Shown here: positions 24,466 to 33,327 of the stretch, one piece after another
Position numbering within the stretch: the first letter of the stretch is position 1
Layout of the letters: every line of letters starts with the position of its first letter
The notes under the pieces: model-generated
What the model was told of the DNA's origin: nothing
What the model saw: only the letters and a program-made list of their open reading frames with translations
The model's database searches: none
Source: Arcticibacterium sp964021845
GTDB taxonomy: Bacteria; Bacteroidota; Bacteroidia; Cytophagales; Spirosomataceae
Assembly (NCBI RefSeq): GCF_964021845.1
Contig: NZ_CAXHZC010000004.1
Location: 310,001 to 374,000, forward strand
Direction of reading: 5' to 3'
Length of the DNA: 64,000 nucleotides
Made by a program: the position numbers and the translations under genes

Positions 24466-25770
24466 TTATTCTGAGGTAGCTTTTTTACTAACTCTTAGAA
24501 TAATATATCCCACTATTCCTGAGATTACAGAACCAGCTATAATTCCCACTTTAGCGGAGTCCATGTAGGTTGGACTGCCTGAAAAAGCTAGATTCGCTAT
24601 GAAAATAGACATGGTAAAACCCACACCCGCTAAAATAGAAATCCCTATTATTTGGAAGTAATTAACATCTTCTGGGAGCTCTGCTAGTTTCAGTTTAATA
24701 CTTATGTAAGATAATAAGGAGACACCTACAAACTTACCAACGAAGAGTGCTAGGGCAAGATTGACAATTAGGGGTACATCTAAGACCATGTCGTAGCCAA
24801 AGATTACACCAGCATTTGCCAAAGCAAAAACCGGCATGATAAAATAGGCTACCCAGCCATGTAATTGATGCTCAAGTTTTTGAAGCGGAGAGTTGAATTT
24901 ATTTGCTACCTCTTGAAGTTCTTCTATCTGTACTATTTGTTCTTTTGACAGCACAGGCACATCTGGGTCTTCAGATTTACTGATGCGTCTAACTATATGC
25001 AGGAGCCTCTGCTTAAAAGAAGCTATATTTATTTTTTGACTAATCGGCACGGTAAACGCCAGAAGTACTCCCGCGATAGTAGGATGAATTCCCGATTTTA
25101 AGAATAAATACCAAACTATAATGCCCAATATTAAAGTCACCATACCAGAATAAGCACCTTTAAAAGAGAGGTATGATAAGAGTAAAAAAGGAACTAGGGT
25201 ATAAAGTATCAAATACCAATCAATGCCCGTACTATAGAAAATGGCAATTACCAAGACCGCACCTAAATCGTCAATAATGGCAAAAGCGGTCAAGAATATC
25301 TTAAGGCTGAGGGGTACTCTTTTTCCTAATAACTTAATAATGGCTAAAGAAAAAGCAATGTCGGTAGCCATAGGAATACCCCAGCCATTTGCAGTTTCTG
25401 GGGAATCATTTAAAAAGTAAAATAAGGCAAATGGTGTGACCATACCACCAATGGCGGCAAAGAGCGGAAAAGTAGCTTTGCGAATAGAGTTGAGCTCACC
25501 TACCAGAAGCTCTCTTTTAATTTCAAGACCTATTACAAAAAAGAAGATGGCCATAAGACCGTCGTTTATCCAGAGTATCAGCGGCTTTTTAAGTTCAAAC
25601 CCTTCCGAACTAATCCCGATTTTATAATCCCATAACGATTGATAAGAGTCACTAAAGGTGGAGTTTGCCCAAATCATGGCAATAGCCGTGGCAGTAAATA
25701 GTAAAATGCCACTGGCACTTTGGATTTTAGCAAATCTTTGGAATGGTGTGAGAAATATCTCTTTTATCAT
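24466..25770 (-). CDS. nhaA: Na+/H+ antiporter NhaA
   Basis: A 434-residue antiporter that exchanges external protons for cytoplasmic sodium. Conserved features of NhaA: FFFVIGLEIKRELLVGEL, ATDIAFSLA with Asp137, and AIIDDLGAV with the ion-binding pair Asp167-Asp168. About twelve membrane segments fill the chain. A soluble insert of about 40 residues rich in charged residues (about 255-300) between membrane segments is common in Bacteroidota members. It is transcribed alone; its upstream gap (25771-25986) separates it from a lipoprotein gene. Confidence 0.96.
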   Translation of the reverse strand: MIKEIFLTPFQRFAKIQSASGILLFTATAIAMIWANSTFSDSYQSLWDYKIGISSEGFELKKPLILWINDGLMAIFFFVIGLEIKRELLVGELNSIRKATFPLFAAIGGMVTPFALFYFLNDSPETANGWGIPMATDIAFSLAIIKLLGKRVPLSLKIFLTAFAIIDDLGAVLVIAIFYSTGIDWYLILYTLVPFLLLSYLSFKGAYSGMVTLILGIIVWYLFLKSGIHPTIAGVLLAFTVPISQKINIASFKQRLLHIVRRISKSEDPDVPVLSKEQIVQIEELQEVANKFNSPLQKLEHQLHGWVAYFIMPVFALANAGVIFGYDMVLDVPLIVNLALALFVGKFVGVSLLSYISIKLKLAELPEDVNYFQIIGISILAGVGFTMSIFIANLAFSGSPTYMDSAKVGIIAGSVISGIVGYIILRVSKKATSE

Positions 25771-25986
25771 GTTTTTTTGTCGTGTTTATCAATGAATCTC
25801 TTAATCCCTAATTTCGGGTAAAACGTTGATATTCACATGGAATTTGGCGTGATTTTTAGCCAAGAAAAGACAAAAAAGGATTATCTGGAGTTTATCTTTT
25901 TTTGAGCAAAAGGGAAGGACCTAAAACATTGACAACCTGATTAGGAGAAGGTTTTATTTATGGAGAAAGTATAAGAAATAGATGAC

Positions 25987-26379
25987 TTAATTTTTAGTAT
26001 AAGTCAAAGTCAATTCATCATCGGCAATTTGTGGATCATCATCTCTTATAAGCAGAAGTTTACCATTTTTAAATTCATAAAAGTAACCGTCAACCCCTTC
26101 TATAGTAATTAAATTACCGTTTACCGTGTAATTGTATTCGTCAGACTTAGAGATGAAAAAGGTGCTTTCTGGGTTAGTAATAGTAAGTTTTTTTGAATTT
26201 CCGTCAAAAGTTACTGTATGCTTGCTAAAATCTAGATCGTCTTCAAAGTAACAGAAACATGAGGCTGACTCTAATAACCATTTTCCGTCTAAAACTGAAA
26301 ATGCGTTATTTTCGATGTCTTCCTTTGTACAGGATTCTACCAAACCTAAACTGAGGATTAAGATGATAATTGTTTTCAT
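25987..26379 (-). CDS. Small lipocalin-like lipoprotein
   Basis: A 130-residue lipoprotein; lipobox LVESC places the acylated Cys at residue 17. The mature part begins with a GKWLLESASCFCYF segment and continues with short alternating strands (TVTFDGNSKKLTI, YNYTVNGNLITIEG, YFYEFKNGKLLLI), the usual look of small lipocalin-like domains in Bacteroidota. It lies 49 bases downstream of the DUF1593 gene in the same direction. No function can be assigned. Confidence 0.7.
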   Translation of the reverse strand: MKTIIILILSLGLVESCTKEDIENNAFSVLDGKWLLESASCFCYFEDDLDFSKHTVTFDGNSKKLTITNPESTFFISKSDEYNYTVNGNLITIEGVDGYFYEFKNGKLLLIRDDDPQIADDELTLTYTKN

Positions 26380-26428
26380 AAAATGACTCTTTATGATATA
26401 ACGGCTTAATCCTCAGGATGGTTGTATT

Positions 26429-27859
26429 TCACTCTACTACATTAATAATTACTCGCTGATATCTAGTTAGGGCAGGCGTGCCATTATCCGTTACTTCTAA
26501 GATTACATGAAGGTCGCCTAATCTTTGAGCTTTAGGAATGATTAAAGTGGCTATTTCTTGATTATGGTTTTCAATATTAATGGGGTTACCAGTTCGGCCA
26601 TTAGAGATGTTGAAATCTCCAGGCTCTTGATAATAAAACCAGTTATAAGATAGTTGGTCACCATCTGGGTCTGTAGAACCGGTGGCACTTAGTATTATTT
26701 TGTCGCCTATTTTGGCACCAATTTCAGCCTGTGAGCTTAACTTAGCTACTGGTGGATGATTGGTGTTTTTATAATCTTTTATAGTCCAGTCCATTCTGGC
26801 TACAAAATCGTTCTGATAGGCGGTTCTCCATCGCCATATAGTAGCCTTATTATTAGTGTGCCAGCTTCCGTCTTCTCCCATTACCTCATCCTGAGCATTA
26901 TTCCATAGCGGACGTGTTTCAGGCTGGGTAAACCATCTTTCTGTACGTGGTTGGTAAAACTCGTACCTACCACCCCAGCTACCCCAGTTTGGATGCTCAG
27001 AACTGCCTAATCCATTGTTTATTAAATACATAAAGCTAGGGGAGTCTCCTTCCATTAAGAAATCCATATGTGGGTACTGAGCTCCTAAGGGGCCTTTTGA
27101 CCTAATATGTTTGTCTAACCAAGGGTTGTCTACAATCTCAAAATCGGCTCCGGCAAATCGACCATGAAACTTATCTCCACTTATACCCGTCCAGGTAGCA
27201 TTATGGTAACCTCCAAAAGGATGAAAACCAGGGCTAGCAATGTAAAAGAGTTCTTTGAAATTTTCTCTAATCCATGGCCCACTGTTATCTTGATCTGATA
27301 TAGTGTAGACTCTGATTTTTGAAACGAATTTAGCCAACTCTTTAGAGCTACGTGTTTCACGGACTTTCCATAAAGCTTGTGCCAAACAGTTTGGCCCACC
27401 CCAAACGGTTACCCAAAGTGGGCGGTCGTCACTTTTGTCAACAGCTTTTATAATTAATTCAGAACCAGGAGAGTCCATGCCTTTACCCACGGCATCCAAG
27501 CCATAGGCTTTTTTGCCTTCCGTAATGAGCGTGTTTAAAAAAGCTTCGGTTGGGTAGCCCTTTTCATGTATTTCAAGGTTATCTCTTACTTCACCATAGG
27601 CTTTGACTATTTCTTTTATTCGCCAAGTAGCTATTTCTGTTTTTTGATGAACAGAAGTGGTAGCCACCAAACCTTCAATATCAAACTGATTGGCATAAGT
27701 AAGAAATCTAACTAATGACATGGCGTCGTCAGGTTCATTTTCAATGTCTGTAAGAACCAATATTCTGGGTTTTTCTTGAGCAAAAGAACCCAGTGCTATC
27801 TGACATAAGGAAAAGATTAGCAAGACTATAGCCTTACTTTTAAGTTTAGAATCTAGCAT
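26429..27859 (-). CDS. DUF1593 (Sde182-type nucleoside-hydrolase-like) secreted protein
   Basis: A 476-residue exported protein; signal peptide ends about GSFAQ (residue 28). The N-terminal domain is of nucleoside hydrolase fold, with TDIENEPDDAMSLVRF replacing the DTDxGxDDA metal site of true nucleoside hydrolases, and continuing to WVTVWGGPNCLAQAL. The C-terminal 90 residues form an Ig-like domain (SATGSTDPDGDQLSYNWFYY). This is the architecture of Sde182, a cellulose-binding protein of Saccharophagus. A glycosidase acting on plant or algal glycans is possible. It diverges from the following membrane protein gene. Confidence 0.88.
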   Translation of the reverse strand: MLDSKLKSKAIVLLIFSLCQIALGSFAQEKPRILVLTDIENEPDDAMSLVRFLTYANQFDIEGLVATTSVHQKTEIATWRIKEIVKAYGEVRDNLEIHEKGYPTEAFLNTLITEGKKAYGLDAVGKGMDSPGSELIIKAVDKSDDRPLWVTVWGGPNCLAQALWKVRETRSSKELAKFVSKIRVYTISDQDNSGPWIRENFKELFYIASPGFHPFGGYHNATWTGISGDKFHGRFAGADFEIVDNPWLDKHIRSKGPLGAQYPHMDFLMEGDSPSFMYLINNGLGSSEHPNWGSWGGRYEFYQPRTERWFTQPETRPLWNNAQDEVMGEDGSWHTNNKATIWRWRTAYQNDFVARMDWTIKDYKNTNHPPVAKLSSQAEIGAKIGDKIILSATGSTDPDGDQLSYNWFYYQEPGDFNISNGRTGNPINIENHNQEIATLIIPKAQRLGDLHVILEVTDNGTPALTRYQRVIINVVE

Positions 27860-27950
27860 TTCAATAGTTTTATCGGGTTTGAATATTTTTTCTGCTTAAA
27901 GATAATATTTGAATAGGAAATGAAGTGTTTTTATGACATTTAATATGTGC

Positions 27951-27958
27951 TACCTTTG
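27951..27958 (+). promoter_or_regulatory. Bacteroidota -7 box for the small membrane protein-trmL operon
   Basis: TACCTTTG matches TAnnTTTG exactly, 25 bases before the ATG at 27984. No convincing -33 TTG precedes it. Confidence 0.5.
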
Positions 27959-27983
27959 AGTTCTATATTATTTAATTTAGCGT

Positions 27984-28358
27984 ATGAATTCTAAACTAAT
28001 TATGGCGGCCTCGGCTATTGTTTTAGGTATTGCCGCCCTTGTTTTTACTTTTCTTCCCGAAGAAATAGTTGGTTTCTTGGGCTTAGAAATGGGCAACACT
28101 ATCATTCTTCAAATTTTAGGAGCACTCTACTTTGGTTTTGCCATGGTAAACTGGATGGGTAAGTCAAATGTGATTGGCGGTATTTATGGCAAACCAGTGG
28201 CTTTGGGTAATTTTTCACACTTTGCTATTGCAGAAATAGCCTTGGCCAAATGGGAAATGCGAAATCAGGTTTATGGGGGAATGGCCATTTTGACTGGAAT
28301 CTATTTGATTTTCGCAATACTTTTCGGATTGATACTCTTTGGCAAATTATTGAAATAA
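27984..28358 (+). CDS. Small four-helix membrane protein of unknown function
   Basis: A 124-residue protein with four predicted membrane helices (about 5-25, 38-58, 75-90, 98-120) and few charged residues. The stretch LGALYFGFAMVNWMGKSNVIGGIYG between helices 2 and 3 resembles uncharacterised Bacteroidota membrane proteins, but I do not recognise a family. It is the first gene of a two-gene unit; trmL starts 2 bases after its stop, so both are cotranscribed. No role in tRNA modification is implied by this. Confidence 0.7.
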   Translation: MNSKLIMAASAIVLGIAALVFTFLPEEIVGFLGLEMGNTIILQILGALYFGFAMVNWMGKSNVIGGIYGKPVALGNFSHFAIAEIALAKWEMRNQVYGGMAILTGIYLIFAILFGLILFGKLLK

Positions 28359-28360
28359 AA

Positions 28361-28816
28361 ATGGCATTCAATATAGTTTTGATAGAACCTGAAATTCCAA
28401 ATAATACAGGAAACATAGGGAGGCTTTGTTTAGGAACTGGCTCTACATTGCATTTGGTTAAACCTTTTGGTTTTGAAATTTCAGATAAGCGTTTAAAAAG
28501 AGCTGGTTTAGATTATTGGGAGCATCTGGAGGTGATTTACTATGAAAATGTGGCTGAGTTTTTCGAAGTGAACGCAGATAAAAAAATGGCTTTTTTCTCT
28601 TCACATGGAGAAAAAAGCCATTGGGATTTGCCCTATGAAAATGACAATTTTTTGGTATTCGGAAAGGAGTCGGTAGGCTTGTCAAAAGAGATTACAAACG
28701 CTCATGCTGAACAACTTTACAAAATACCTTTATACAGCGAGCATATAAGAAGTTTAAACCTAGCCAATGCCGTAGCAGTAGCTGTTTTTGAAGGTTTAAG
28801 GCAAATTAATACTTGA
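28361..28816 (+). CDS. trmL: tRNA (cytidine(34)-2'-O)-methyltransferase TrmL
   Basis: A 151-residue SPOUT-class enzyme that 2'-O-methylates the wobble base of leucine tRNAs. The ATG at 28361 is chosen because family members begin with exactly this strand (MAFNIVLIEPEIPNNTGNIGR); an in-frame open stretch back to 28250 lies inside the preceding gene and is rejected. The knot motifs are FLVFGKESVGLSKEI and IRSLNLANAVAVAVFEGLR. Its 3' end is convergent with the Spy-like gene, 3 bases away. Confidence 0.95.
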   Translation: MAFNIVLIEPEIPNNTGNIGRLCLGTGSTLHLVKPFGFEISDKRLKRAGLDYWEHLEVIYYENVAEFFEVNADKKMAFFSSHGEKSHWDLPYENDNFLVFGKESVGLSKEITNAHAEQLYKIPLYSEHIRSLNLANAVAVAVFEGLRQINT

Positions 28817-28819
28817 AGG

Positions 28820-29359
28820 TCATCTTGGTGGAGGTTGCATTCCATCCATGGGAGGGCGGCCGCCTTGCATTGGTGGCCTTTCGCCAGGAGGCGGGCCAGG
28901 GTGCTCACCACCGTTAGGAGCGTTCATAGGTCTATTTCCTGCTAAAACTTCTTTCAAAAAGTCATCAAATTTTTGCTTTTGCTCTTCATTGCATATTTCT
29001 CTTACCTCTTTAAAATGTTTTCGAGTTTCTAAGTCAATAGTGGCGGTAAGTTCCCCAATTCTTTGAGCGGTAGCAGCGGCGTCATTCTCTTCATCGTTCT
29101 CTATATCAGTGAAGAGTCTATTTTTTAGCACTTTAATTTTTTTGTTATTATCAGTAATGATTTCGTGGTGAGCATTTTTAAGAGCTTCAAATTGAATGCT
29201 TTGTTCTTCATCAAAATTAAGCATAGCCTCTAAAAGTGGCTTTCTTTCTAGCATTGGTTTTTTGGCGGTATTACCAAAGAGCAGGTAAAGTAAGAGGCCT
29301 AAATTTATTAGGAGTAAACCTCCTAAAACCCACAGCCATTTTATATTTAAATCTTTCAT
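28820..29359 (-). CDS. Spy/CpxP-like periplasmic protein, membrane anchored
   Basis: A 179-residue protein with one N-terminal membrane anchor (about 8-28), a long charged helical region (about 45-145), and a Pro/Gly-rich tail (GEHPGPPPGERPPMQGGRPP). The helical part, with CNEEQKQKFDDFLKEVL in place of the LTxxQ repeat, resembles the Spy/CpxP/CnrX group of periplasmic sensors and chaperones. It is third in an operon with an ECF sigma factor and a putative anti-sigma protein, so a sensor or effector of envelope or metal stress is plausible. The tail is low-complexity and may not be folded. Confidence 0.75.
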   Translation of the reverse strand: MKDLNIKWLWVLGGLLLINLGLLLYLLFGNTAKKPMLERKPLLEAMLNFDEEQSIQFEALKNAHHEIITDNNKKIKVLKNRLFTDIENDEENDAAATAQRIGELTATIDLETRKHFKEVREICNEEQKQKFDDFLKEVLAGNRPMNAPNGGEHPGPPPGERPPMQGGRPPMDGMQPPPR

Positions 29360-29429
29360 TTTTTTCTTAGTTTGACCGAGTTTCTTCTTTCGCTTGGTTA
29401 ATTTCTGCTAAAGAAAATATCGTTAATGT

Positions 29430-29744
29430 TTAATATAGTTCTAAACCATAGTCGGCGTTTAGGTTATATTCAGACTGGAATGATTCAATAGGCGATTGAT
29501 TATTAGCCGTATCATCGTTTTTTTGAACAAGCTGCCCAATTGTAACCACATTGATAAGCATCACAAAAGCTAAAGCAGGAATAGCAAAAGAAGGCTTTAG
29601 TGCCCAGTTAAACTTTGGTTTGGCTATCAGCTCATTTTCCATCCTTGCCTTCAATCTGGTATAGAAAAAATCTGGCATTTTGACCTGCTCCATTCGTTTA
29701 GTTAGACCAAGGGCTTTTTCTATTTCGTCGTTTAAATTATCCAT
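29430..29744 (-). CDS. Putative anti-sigma factor, single-pass membrane protein
   Basis: A 104-residue protein whose start overlaps the sigma factor gene by 8 bases. It has a cytosolic part of about 50 residues (DEIEKALGLTKRMEQVKMPDFFYTRLKARM), one membrane segment (about 53-72) and a short periplasmic tail. This topology and its place next to an ECF sigma gene suggest an anti-sigma factor. The zinc-binding His-x3-Cys-x2-Cys motif of the common ZAS domain is absent, so another type would be involved. The call rests mainly on context. Confidence 0.6.
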   Translation of the reverse strand: MDNLNDEIEKALGLTKRMEQVKMPDFFYTRLKARMENELIAKPKFNWALKPSFAIPALAFVMLINVVTIGQLVQKNDDTANNQSPIESFQSEYNLNADYGLELY

Positions 29745-30312
29745 ATTCTTCTTCGTAAAATTTTTCCAATAATTTCTTTAAGTTTTGTTTCGCTCTAAAA
29801 AGCAATGATTCTACAGACGATTTTGAAAGCTCCATAGTGTCGCAAATATCCTGATAGCTTAGTCCTTCAATATTATGAAGAGTATACGCTACACGTTGGT
29901 TGTCTGGTAGTTTGCCAATCGCTTTAAATAATTTACTTGCTCTTTCTTTGTCTTCTAACAGGATTCCAGGATGCTGAAAGTCAGTAGGTTGGTGCTGCAT
30001 TTGGTTGTCAACTCCAAATATACTTTTGACAAAGGCGAAGCGTTTTTGAGTCTTATTCTTCCTTAAAAACTCTAAAGACTTATTTGATGCTATTCTGTAT
30101 ATCCACGTACTTAGTTTGGAGTCTCCCCTAAACTTTGCTACGGATTTGTAAACTTCTATAAAAACCTCTTGACATATATCTTCAGCTTCGGCAGTATTAT
30201 GGGTAATTGAAACTACGGTATTATATACACGGTCTTGGTACAATTCCACAACATGCCGAAAAGCAGCTTCTTGCCCATTTTGGAGCTGAAGTATTATGTC
30301 TTTTTCGTTCAA
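29737..30312 (-). CDS. ECF-type RNA polymerase sigma factor
   Basis: A 191-residue sigma-70 family protein with region 2 (YQDRVYNTVVSITHNTAEAEDICQEVF and WIYRIASNKSLEFLR) and region 4 (LPDNQRVAYTLHNIEGLSYQ then SKSSVESLLFRAKQNLKKLL). Regions 1 and 3 are missing, as in extracytoplasmic function sigma factors. It heads an operon with a putative anti-sigma factor and a Spy/CpxP-like protein. Its upstream DNA holds a nested inverted repeat and a near-consensus -7 box, which may serve autoregulation. Confidence 0.95.
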   Translation of the reverse strand: MNEKDIILQLQNGQEAAFRHVVELYQDRVYNTVVSITHNTAEAEDICQEVFIEVYKSVAKFRGDSKLSTWIYRIASNKSLEFLRKNKTQKRFAFVKSIFGVDNQMQHQPTDFQHPGILLEDKERASKLFKAIGKLPDNQRVAYTLHNIEGLSYQDICDTMELSKSSVESLLFRAKQNLKKLLEKFYEEEYG

Positions 30313-30344
30313 AAAAGTTTAGTTTATAGATAGTCAGTTGGAGT

Positions 30345-30411
30345 GATGCTTGATGTCGAATGTTTTATTCTCCACGAATAAACAAATATGTCTCATCTGT
30401 CATCAAGCATC
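30345..30411 (-). promoter_or_regulatory. Nested inverted repeat and promoter box upstream of the ECF sigma gene
   Basis: An outer perfect 11-base inverted repeat (GATGCTTGATG at 30345-30355, CATCAAGCATC at 30401-30411) encloses an inner one (TGTTTTATTC at 30361-30370 and GAATAAACA at 30376-30384, one base short). On the minus strand CATATTTG (30383-30390) matches TAnnTTTG at all but the first base and would start transcription within the repeats, 70 bases before the sigma gene. An operator or a leader hairpin is likely. Confidence 0.4.
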
Positions 30412-30725
30412 CATCAAATTGTCAAAAAATATCCATTGTTTAATACTTAGATGAAAGTTACTCAAAAAACTTGCGGTGTTGTTTGAAATAATTTGAAGAC
30501 TTATTTTCGCTTAGTCCAATCGGTTGTTAAACTAGGTAAAGAGGAACAATAAATACGGAGAAAGAATTATCAAGTTTCTCGTACTATTGCTAATGGTTAT
30601 AGAAGCTATTCAGTAATTGAGCCAATTGTAAAGCAAAAAGTGTCTCGCTTGCAGAAGTAGCTATGCAGAGAAATAAGTTGGTGAAGCTATTCTCTCGCTT
30701 ATAATAATATAAGCTTATCTTCTTA
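30412..30725. other. Gene-free stretch between the ECF operon and the serine hydrolase gene
   Basis: Over 300 AT-rich bases without a credible gene on either strand. The longest open run in the + frame is about 30 codons near 30565-30660, with no start and no recognisable similarity. No hairpin with T-tract, tRNA or repeat was found. It may hold the ECF promoter's upstream part and the 3' region of the hydrolase transcript, or decayed coding sequence. Confidence 0.4.
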
Positions 30726-32303
30726 CTATGTTTGAGCCATCAAAGGTTTTCTCTCATCTTGCCCATTATGGGTATTTTGAGAAATAGAGTTCTTAAAGCT
30801 TATTTCAACTTTACTATTGTTGAATTTACATAACATGGTATCTCCATGAATGGCCTCAACAAATTTACGGGTGATTTGTAAAGTGTTATCATCTATCCAA
30901 GTAGCCGAAGCTGCTATAAGTGAGGGCACATGAATCCTATTTTCTACAGGGAAACTATTGACGGTATAAACATCATTGGTATGCCATTTCTCAATGCCAA
31001 AGGTTAGTGTGTTTTCGCCATCTGTGGTATCAAAAATTACGTTTCCTTGGTCGCTGGCTATGTCAAACTTTAAGGACTTAATTCCGTACTCATTTTGAGT
31101 AGCTTGAAAAACCTGTTCATTTATTTGAGCGGCATTGGCGGAGCTAGTAATACTTTTTGGAGGACTAATACTTAGATTTTCACATAAGGCTTTTAGCTCT
31201 GCATGTGCTTTTCTGTTTTCTCTGAGTGGTTTTCCTTCTACCGCAGGAAGTATGGTATCCCAAATTATCTGCATAGATTTTCCCATGTCAAAAGACTCTG
31301 AAGTTACCACAATAGTCATATCATAAGGAGGAATTATGATGCAGTATTGGCCGTAGGCTCCATCTCCTCTATAAAAGCCTGGTTCAGGTTTACATCGCCA
31401 AAACTGATAACCATAACCCTGTGACCAGTCCCCGTCTCCTTCCTGTGATTTCGTATGCTTTTTACTGGCCTCAGCCACCCATTCGGCAGAGAGTATTTCT
31501 TCACCTTTCCAAGTTCCATTTTGAAGATAAAACTGACCTAGCTTGGCAATATCCTCTGTTTTGACACGCAACCCGTAACCAGCTGTATTTAACCCTTCTG
31601 GAGATTTTTCCCAGTCGTAATCGTTTATTTCTAATTTGTCAAAAAATCTTGGTTTCAGGTACTCTTCAAGGTTCTGACCCGTTTTAGCATGAATAATTGC
31701 TCCGAGTATATAAGTTGCTCCGGTATTGTAAAAGAAATGAGTGCCTGGAGTATAAGTCAATGGCTGCTCCAGAAAGGATTTAACCCATGTCTGTTCTTTC
31801 TCTTTTGCTCTCATGTTTCCAAGAGTACCACTTTCATGACCAGAGTTCATGGTGAGCAGGTGCTTTATCTTCATGTTTTGAAGATTCTCATCTACGGTTT
31901 CTGGAAGTTCTTCAGGGAAAAATGAAATCACAGCATCTTCCACCGTAAATAGCCCTTCTTTTACGGCTAGGCCAATGGCCGTACTTGTAAAGCTTTTGCT
32001 AAGCGAATATAGCGTGTGTTTATATTCCTCTTTAAACGGGCTCCAATGCCCTTCAGCAATAACATTACCACGGCGAAGAATCTTAAAACTATGCCATTCT
32101 AAACCTGATTTATTAGCTTCATTTACAAAACTCGTGATAGCTTCTGAGGCTATTCCCTCAGACTCAGGAGTGACTCTGGGAAAACTAAAGATGTCTGTTA
32201 CGGAAGTTCCCTCAGAAGTACATTGACTTAGCAAGGCTGGTAAGGCAGTTAAACCTAAAAGGCTTAAAGAACCTTTACTTATAAACTCTCTTCTTGATGT
32301 CAT
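30726..32303 (-). CDS. Serine hydrolase, beta-lactamase class C / penicillin-binding-like
   Basis: A 525-residue exported enzyme. The N-terminus has Arg-Arg (TSRREFISKGSLSLLGLTALP), resembling a Tat signal, followed by LLSQC with Cys28 as a possible lipid attachment site. The serine/lysine pair is SLSK (Ser100, Lys103), in a class C beta-lactamase fold; GYGYQFWR and YGQYCIIIPP are downstream fold markers. A C-terminal domain of about 150 residues follows the catalytic part. Such enzymes usually cleave esters or small amides rather than beta-lactam drugs. The gene begins 29 bases after the second SMP-30-like gene and probably shares its transcript. Confidence 0.88.
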   Translation of the reverse strand: MTSRREFISKGSLSLLGLTALPALLSQCTSEGTSVTDIFSFPRVTPESEGIASEAITSFVNEANKSGLEWHSFKILRRGNVIAEGHWSPFKEEYKHTLYSLSKSFTSTAIGLAVKEGLFTVEDAVISFFPEELPETVDENLQNMKIKHLLTMNSGHESGTLGNMRAKEKEQTWVKSFLEQPLTYTPGTHFFYNTGATYILGAIIHAKTGQNLEEYLKPRFFDKLEINDYDWEKSPEGLNTAGYGLRVKTEDIAKLGQFYLQNGTWKGEEILSAEWVAEASKKHTKSQEGDGDWSQGYGYQFWRCKPEPGFYRGDGAYGQYCIIIPPYDMTIVVTSESFDMGKSMQIIWDTILPAVEGKPLRENRKAHAELKALCENLSISPPKSITSSANAAQINEQVFQATQNEYGIKSLKFDIASDQGNVIFDTTDGENTLTFGIEKWHTNDVYTVNSFPVENRIHVPSLIAASATWIDDNTLQITRKFVEAIHGDTMLCKFNNSKVEISFKNSISQNTHNGQDERKPLMAQT

Positions 32304-32332
32304 TTTCTGGGTTGAATGATTTACTGAAAGAA

Positions 32333-33211
32333 CTATTTCACATGGTATGCCACTACATTGTTCCCAAAAAAAGTAGGAACTACCAGAAGCTTTTTATCTG
32401 CTATATAGTCAATATCTGCGGCACCAATATTATCTACAGAGGTATCATTTACTAACGTTTTATTCCAGTCTTTGTCAAAGTGATAGATGTGACCGTCCCA
32501 ACAGGAAACAAAATAACCATCGCCTATGGCTTCAATACCATCAGCGGTTTTCATACCCGAAGCTAATACGCTTAGTTCTTTACCTTTTTGGTTATATAAT
32601 TTCCCTGAATTAAAACCTGCCAAAAGGTTTCTTTCTGCCTCATAGAACACACCATTAAGTCTTCCAAGGCTTGTATCTGCAATAGCCACAGTAGTCACGC
32701 CATTAGAAATATAAAAGACGGTGTTTAAATCAGAATCAGTTAGAATAATGTCACCATCTGGTGTAGATGCGGCATCATTAAGATACTGAGCACCTTCTAC
32801 TATTTCTATGGTAGTTTCACCAGTATTCACATCTACGGAAATAAGCTTATTTAAGTCAGTCGCATACAAGGTAGAGCCTACCAAAGCAAGACCTTTTGGG
32901 TCGTCAAGGTTTTTGATCCAATGATTATCAATGATTTCTCCATTTGGGCCAACCTTCGCAATATATCCGTCACCATCAAAATCTGCTGCTCTGCCCACAC
33001 CTATACAAGTGACATAGTAGACATCATTGTTAGCATCATAAATGACAGATTCTGGTGTAATTAAGGTAGTGTCTGTTTTCCACGCGACACTCAAAGAGGG
33101 AGCGGCAGAGGATATTGTTTCGGTAGTTTCTTCAGTAGCGTCTTCTGGTTGGCTAGAGCAGCTAAGAAATAAGGCACAAGGTATAAGGGCCAATAAAAGG
33201 GTTGATTTCAT
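32333..33211 (-). CDS. SMP-30/gluconolactonase-like beta-propeller lipoprotein (copy 2)
   Basis: A 292-residue lipoprotein; lipobox LFLSC with Cys18. The mature chain is a six-bladed SMP-30/NHL-like propeller, with TPESVIYDANNDVYYVTCIG, DFDGDGYIAKVGPNGEI, PKGLALVGSTLYATD and LNDAASTPDGDIILTD as successive strands. It is a clear paralogue of the next gene upstream, sharing these motifs and the final VPTFFGNNVVAYHV. A lactonase or arylesterase role needs metal ligands that I cannot place with confidence; a binding role is equally possible. Spacing of 29 bases links it to the serine hydrolase gene. Confidence 0.85.
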   Translation of the reverse strand: MKSTLLLALIPCALFLSCSSQPEDATEETTETISSAAPSLSVAWKTDTTLITPESVIYDANNDVYYVTCIGVGRAADFDGDGYIAKVGPNGEIIDNHWIKNLDDPKGLALVGSTLYATDLNKLISVDVNTGETTIEIVEGAQYLNDAASTPDGDIILTDSDLNTVFYISNGVTTVAIADTSLGRLNGVFYEAERNLLAGFNSGKLYNQKGKELSVLASGMKTADGIEAIGDGYFVSCWDGHIYHFDKDWNKTLVNDTSVDNIGAADIDYIADKKLLVVPTFFGNNVVAYHVK

Positions 33212-33327
33212 TTTAGGTTGAGTTTATGATTAATTAGAATAAAATTATAAAATTTATCTTGAATGCTCATGTGCTCGTCAAAACATTGATTTGAAACTAT
33301 ATAGCTCTGACTAAGAAATGCATTTAA

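Noticed and set aside
28250..28360. N-terminal extension of trmL into the preceding membrane protein gene
   Set aside because: The extra 37 residues are out of family and overlap a credible gene in another frame; homologues begin at the ATG at 28361.
30560..30665. Short open run of about 30 codons in the gap after the ECF operon, possibly a decayed gene
   Set aside because: Too short, preceded by a stop and with no recognisable similarity or start.
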